NCBI GenBank assembly: GCA_022565135.1
Contig: JADFKA010000043.1
Location: forward strand, 1-10,109
DNA: 10,109 nucleotides
Source: Pseudomonadota bacterium
GTDB taxonomy: Bacteria; Pseudomonadota; Gammaproteobacteria; Steroidobacterales; Woeseiaceae
Reading direction: 5' to 3'
This document shows positions 7,876 to 10,109 of the stretch, piece after piece (the stretch's first letter is position 1; the number at the start of each line of letters is the position of its first letter). The notes beneath the pieces were generated by a model, which saw only the letters and a program-made list of their open reading frames with translations, ran no database searches and was not told the DNA's origin. Position numbers and translations under genes: made by a program.

Positions 7876-8469
7876 TCAGGGCGTTGCAGACGCCAGCAAC
7901 GGTTCAATTCGCTCAATAATTGCCTTGAGTTCAGGTCGATGCTCACGTAGCTCGTCGAGTGACAATCCTGTCAACTCATAGGGAAGGACAAGCCAATCGT
8001 CGGTCTCATGGACATAGAAGTCCGGGACGCGCAGAGTCTTGTTCGTGGGCCGATACCAGACAGTGGCGATGCGAATGTCCTGCGGTAAATTTCGTCGTGT
8101 CTTTTTCGCAAGCTGTTCGATAACGGCACGCACGCTCGAACCCGTACTGTAGACATCGTCGACAATCAACATTGAATGATGCGAACACAAGTTCTCGAGC
8201 AGGTATTGCAGGCCGTGCACTCGGATCGACTCAGCCTTGCTGACCATCTCGGAATAGGAGGGGGCGCCTCGATATGAGGTGCGGATCGCAATGTGGTCGG
8301 TTTTGATGCCTAGATAATCGAGTCCCTCCTGAACCGCGATGCCGACAGCGCTGCCGCCGCGCCAGAGCCCAACGAGAAAATCGGGTTGAAACCCTGCTGC
8401 GCAGATACTGGCCGCGAGCTGGAAGGAATCCCTGAGGAAATCGTTGGCGCCGATGAATCGCTTTTTCAT
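7876..8469 (-). CDS. Type I phosphoribosyltransferase, purine-salvage-like, with altered catalytic loop
   Basis: 197 residues from the ATG at 8469-8467. Resembles xanthine/guanine/hypoxanthine phosphoribosyltransferases, which join a purine base to PRPP. Seen: WRGG (36-39, PRPP pyrophosphate loop), a Ser-Tyr flexible-loop region (65-83), the PRPP motif LIVDDVYSTGSS (101-112) and ETDDWLVLPYEL (155-166), whose Trp159 would stack on the purine. Ser108 (codon 8146-8148) replaces the Asp that acts as general base in 6-oxopurine enzymes, and the flexible loop is six residues longer than in the neighbour. The start is placed at MKKRF, which matches the paralogue's N-terminus; a longer frame to 8538 would run through the likely promoter. 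A GGAAA six bases upstream is a weak ribosome site. Fold is secure; substrate is unknown. Confidence 0.85.
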   Translation of the reverse strand: MKKRFIGANDFLRDSFQLAASICAAGFQPDFLVGLWRGGSAVGIAVQEGLDYLGIKTDHIAIRTSYRGAPSYSEMVSKAESIRVHGLQYLLENLCSHHSMLIVDDVYSTGSSVRAVIEQLAKKTRRNLPQDIRIATVWYRPTNKTLRVPDFYVHETDDWLVLPYELTGLSLDELREHRPELKAIIERIEPLLASATP

Positions 8470-8477
8470 TGTTTTTC

Positions 8478-8507
8478 CGAGGCTGCAGTGGGGTAGAATC
8501 TGCCTCG
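8478..8507. promoter_or_regulatory. Inverted repeat in the divergent intergenic region (possible operator)
   Basis: CGAGGC at 8478-8483 is matched by its reverse complement GCCTCG at 8502-8507. Allowing one mismatch, the arms extend to eight bases (8478-8485 and 8500-8507), with arm centres about 22 bases apart, i.e. two helical turns. It lies between the two divergent phosphoribosyltransferase genes and overlaps their candidate promoters. A six-base inverted repeat in 78 bases can occur by chance, so this is only a candidate. Confidence 0.25.
8494..8499 (+). promoter_or_regulatory. Possible -10 box for the plus-strand phosphoribosyltransferase
   Basis: TAGAAT differs from TATAAT at one position and lies 48 bases before the ATG at 8548. 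No convincing -35 element is spaced correctly upstream (TTGTTT at 8469-8474 leaves 19 bases). Low confidence. Confidence 0.25.
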
Positions 8508-8511
8508 ACTC

Positions 8512-8517
8512 ATTATA
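8512..8517 (-). promoter_or_regulatory. Likely -10 box for the minus-strand phosphoribosyltransferase
   Basis: Read on the minus strand this is a perfect TATAAT. Transcription would begin near 8505, giving a leader of about 36 bases before the ATG at 8469. No good -35 is visible at 16-18 bases, so an activator or a weak promoter is possible. Its position agrees with the shorter start for the gene. Confidence 0.4.
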
Positions 8518-8547
8518 GCGATAGCCCAAAGTCCGCACACTAGAGAT

Positions 8548-9120
8548 ATGGACAAAATCATACTCTCGGCCCAGGATTTGCTTGAAGACTCATTTCGGCT
8601 TGGACTCAAGGTCCTCGAAAGCGGCTTCAAACCGACGATGATCATCGCCATCTGGCGTGGTGGCACGCCGGTAGGTATGGCCGTGCAGGAGATTCTCAAT
8701 TATTGCGGCGTGGAATCGGATCACATCGCGATTCGGACATCGTCATATGTCGGAGTTGATGAGCGCGGTGTGGTTACGGTGCACGGGCTCAACTACATCA
8801 TCAAAAAAATCTGCCATGACGATCTGGTACTTATTGTCGACGATGTTTTCGATACGGGAAATACGATCGCTGCGGTCATTGCGGAGCTGTCAAAGCGGGC
8901 ACGTGGCAACACACCCGATGATCTGCGCGTTGCCGTGCCGTGGTACAAACCAAGCCGCAATGAGACTGATATTGAGCCCGACTATTTCATTCGCGAGACC
9001 GACAAATGGCTGGTGTTTCCACACGAACTCGATGCATTGACGCCCGACGAACTGTTAGTTAAGCGCCCGGAAATTTCGAAAATCATCGAAGGCGCAAAGG
9101 CATCCGCCGCAACAGCCTGA
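8548..9120 (+). CDS. Type I phosphoribosyltransferase, probable 6-oxopurine (hypoxanthine/xanthine/guanine) salvage enzyme
   Basis: 190 residues. Expected to transfer the phosphoribosyl group of PRPP to a purine base in the cytoplasm. Seen: IWRGGTPVG (35-43, PRPP pyrophosphate loop), RTSSYVG (63-69) with the Ser-Tyr pair of the closing flexible loop, LIVDDVFDTGNT (95-106) with Asp98, Asp99 and the general-base Asp102, VPWYKP (130-135), and PDYFIRETDKWLVFPHEL (144-161), where Trp154 sits at the base-stacking position of E. coli Gpt. It is clearly a paralogue of the divergent gene beside it, sharing WRGG, AVQE, DHIAIRTS, VHGL and VDDV blocks. The ATG has only a weak AGAGA before it. The substrate cannot be settled from sequence alone. 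It ends six bases before the convergent neighbour's stop. Confidence 0.85.
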   Translation: MDKIILSAQDLLEDSFRLGLKVLESGFKPTMIIAIWRGGTPVGMAVQEILNYCGVESDHIAIRTSSYVGVDERGVVTVHGLNYIIKKICHDDLVLIVDDVFDTGNTIAAVIAELSKRARGNTPDDLRVAVPWYKPSRNETDIEPDYFIRETDKWLVFPHELDALTPDELLVKRPEISKIIEGAKASAATA

Positions 9121-9126
9121 GGCTCC

Positions 9127-10109
9127 CTAAAGCTGTATCCGCAGTTTGCCCTTCGCTGGCAACCTGAGGTTATGCGCGAACAACGAATATTGAATGCCTA
9201 TCCGTCGTCCCTTGAGATCGTCGCCAATACAGACTCTAAGCGGTACCCGGAATACATCGACCGGTTCGCCCGGCGGTATTTCACCGAGTTGGCTCGATAT
9301 CTTGATGCCATCGTCGTGCAGGCTGACGGCCGGGTAGTCGGATTGTTCGCCCGGCGTGCGTGCGATGAATTTATTGTCGCGAGGGAATTTGGGTAAACAG
9401 GTGGCTACGCGTAAGGCATCGTGAGCGGGCATGGTTAACGACATAGACGCATCGTGGAGTGGTTCGTCTCCCTGGTTGTAAATGACGATTTGCACATCGC
9501 TGCGGTGTTCTTCAAACAAAAAGTGATTGTCGTGATCAATGTATTGCCGTTCGAGTTGCCGCATCTCCGAAACGATTTCTTCAGTTGATCGTTCTTCGTA
9601 CGGACTGTCGGAGCCGAATAGACGTGCATGCGTCAGGCGGGCAATGATCGTGTTCGTTGCCGTCATCTTGATGCGGGATTTTGCATCGATCAGCTCGGTT
9701 AGCTTGGTACTGGCAACAACCGACGGTAACGTGGTGAAACTGCACGTCGTAATTTTCATGTCCTTGTGAATGATCTCGCCCGGAAACCCGACTTCGATAT
9801 TGGCCGCCGATATTGAGTCTCTGAACTTTTTTTCAAATAACGCCTGCAACTGACTGCGACCCATCTTGATGATAGAATCGTTAAAGCGGACGTATGCATC
9901 GCCACGCCGCAACTTCTCCGAATGGTCGACGCGCATCATGTAAGGGCGATCCTGACAGTCGCCTATTTCGAATACGCCTACGCGCTCGCCAGCAACGGTC
10001 ACGGGTTGATAGCGAATGCGAATTGGCGGCTCGATATGATCATTGGCAAGAGCCTGATAGGCTGGCTTCCCTGAAAAGTCTTTGGAGTCGATAGAAAAAA
10101 GCTTCTTGC
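9127..10109 (-). CDS. AlbA_2 (Schlafen-like) domain protein, C-terminal part
   Basis: Partial: the frame is open to the window edge (326 residues seen), so the in-frame GTG at 10002 is not the start. The first ~85 residues look like the end of an AlbA_2/Schlafen nucleic-acid-binding domain, with IEPPIRIRY (25-33), GVFEIG (44-49), DRPYMMR (53-59) and LRRGDAYVRFNDS (66-78). Such proteins are often annotated 'ATP-binding protein'. A middle region follows, including a charged helical stretch (about 173-190), then a beta-rich C-terminal part from about 204 to the end with SDVQIVIYNQGDEPLHDASM and LGEIPPGEPVDVF, typical of an immunoglobulin-like sandwich. I see no catalytic motif in the visible part. 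The role is unknown; Schlafen-like proteins include regulators and nucleases, some linked to phage defence. It converges with the phosphoribosyltransferase gene, gap six bases. Confidence 0.6.
   Translation of the reverse strand, partial: KKLFSIDSKDFSGKPAYQALANDHIEPPIRIRYQPVTVAGERVGVFEIGDCQDRPYMMRVDHSEKLRRGDAYVRFNDSIIKMGRSQLQALFEKKFRDSISAANIEVGFPGEIIHKDMKITTCSFTTLPSVVASTKLTELIDAKSRIKMTATNTIIARLTHARLFGSDSPYEERSTEEIVSEMRQLERQYIDHDNHFLFEEHRSDVQIVIYNQGDEPLHDASMSLTMPAHDALRVATCLPKFPRDNKFIARTPGEQSDYPAVSLHDDGIKISSQLGEIPPGEPVDVFRVPLRVCIGDDLKGRRIGIQYSLFAHNLRLPAKGKLRIQL

Noticed and set aside
7882..7901. Hairpin CGTTGC / GCAACG as a terminator for guaD or the phosphoribosyltransferase
   Set aside because: The six-base stem has an eight-base loop, lies inside the last codons of the minus-strand gene, and is not followed by a T run on either strand.
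8470..8538. Longer N-terminus for the minus-strand phosphoribosyltransferase
   Set aside because: The extra 23 residues have no counterpart in the paralogue, and the region contains the TATAAT box read on the same strand.
10000..10002. GTG as start codon of the minus-strand AlbA_2 gene
   Set aside because: The frame continues to the window edge with residues that fit the same domain (IEPPIRIRY before it), so the GTG is an internal Val.

Overview
The window holds most of a purine-degradation operon on the plus strand (positions 2-7852), then a divergent pair of related phosphoribosyltransferase genes, and finally the 3' part of a Schlafen/AlbA_2-type gene on the minus strand. Gene content (XdhB/XdhC, membrane cytochrome-c urate oxidase PuuD, PuuE allantoinase, two-repeat allantoicase, AllA lyase), tight packing and a moderately high GC content point to a free-living proteobacterium. 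A gammaproteobacterium is my best guess, but there is no marker gene here to fix the lineage.

Positions 2-7852 carry eight co-directional genes, most overlapping by 1-4 bases or separated by only a few: xdhB (3' part), xdhC, puuD, puuE, uraD, alc, allA, guaD. The expected route is guanine -> xanthine (GuaD) -> urate (XdhAB, matured by XdhC) -> 5-hydroxyisourate (PuuD, electrons to a c-type heme) -> [HIU hydrolase, not in the window] -> OHCU -> S-allantoin (UraD) -> allantoate (PuuE) -> ureidoglycolate + urea (Alc) -> glyoxylate + urea (AllA). From puuD to allA, gene order follows reaction order. The missing partners (xdhA, a HIU hydrolase, any regulator or transporter) would have to lie upstream or elsewhere.

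Positions 7876-9120 hold two paralogous type I phosphoribosyltransferases transcribed away from each other from a 78-base gap. Both resemble the 6-oxopurine (hypoxanthine/xanthine/guanine) salvage family. The plus-strand copy keeps the family's catalytic-loop Asp (DDVFDTG). The minus-strand copy has Ser there (DDVYSTG) and a six-residue longer flexible loop, so the two have probably diverged in substrate or role. Next to a guanine/xanthine degradation operon, they mark a junction between purine salvage and breakdown.

Positions 9127-10109 (minus) encode the C-terminal 326 residues of a protein whose window-edge part resembles the end of an AlbA_2 (Schlafen-like) domain, followed by a linker and a beta-rich C-terminal domain. 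It converges on the plus-strand phosphoribosyltransferase with a 6-base gap. No tRNA, rRNA, CRISPR array or insertion sequence was seen, and no gene-free stretch exceeds 300 bases.
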